The notes beneath the pieces were generated by a model. The model made no database searches. It was not told where the DNA came from and saw only the letters and a list, made by a program, of their open reading frames with translations. Position numbers and translations under genes: made by a program. 13,419 nt of DNA from JANQUM01 sp047630355 (lineage in GTDB: Bacteria; Bacteroidota; Bacteroidia; Cytophagales; Spirosomataceae): contig JBLHXN010000093.1 in assembly GCA_047630355.1 (NCBI GenBank), forward strand, positions 1 to 13,419, in the 5' to 3' direction. Shown piece after piece: positions 13,398-13,419 of the stretch. Within the stretch, counting starts at the first letter, position 1; each line of letters starts with the position of its first letter.

Positions 13398-13419
13398 CTA
13401 TTGCTTATACATATTGTTA

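Overview
The window looks like a chromosomal segment from a Bacteroidota bacterium, probably of the Cytophagales/Flavobacteriales kind. The reasons are moderate to low GC, several matches to the Bacteroidota -7 promoter box TAnnTTTG, near-absence of strong Shine-Dalgarno sequences, a Nif3-like gene followed by a C4 zinc-ribbon coiled-coil gene, an IS200-type transposase opening with MANTYSQIN, and an outer-membrane-barrel relic of a style common in that phylum. No computation was run; family calls rest on motifs read by eye.

Left part (1-4443, minus strand): the tail of a surface-polysaccharide operon. In transcription order it holds a dead 3' remnant of GDP-mannose 4,6-dehydratase (gmd), a TviB/WbpO-type UDP-N-acetylhexosamine 6-dehydrogenase, a phosphoglycosyl transferase-like sugar transferase with an unusual N-terminal half, a WbpE-type aminotransferase, and a WbpD-type N-acetyltransferase that runs off the left edge. 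The last three sugar enzymes fit synthesis of a UDP-2,3-diacetamido-uronic acid, with the sugar transferase as a candidate for loading a sugar phosphate onto the lipid carrier. The operon head is broken: gmd is truncated, carries an in-frame stop and contains a perfect 27-bp inverted repeat. It abuts a tRNA-Asp(GTC) that has its own promoter and terminator.

Middle part (4450-10115): a frameshifted outer-membrane-protein relic, then the intact Nif3-like and C4 zinc-ribbon pair on the plus strand ending in a good terminator. Next comes a minus-strand relic in which the 5' end of an SRPBCC-like gene is joined to a decayed phosphotransferase (APH family) gene. An intact CynX/NimT-type MFS transporter and a probable exported TIM-barrel sugar isomerase/epimerase-like protein follow.

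Right part (10234-13419): a membrane protein with a DUF2914-type C-terminus, then about 1.3 kb without an intact gene. That stretch holds an internally deleted IS200/IS605-type transposase, an A-B-A-B array of REP-like palindromes, and what looks like an ORF-less, damaged group II intron. The window closes with an exported PNPOx-like flavin-fold protein and the terminator of a minus-strand gene beyond the right edge. The main theme is decay: five separate gene or element relics lie among intact housekeeping genes.
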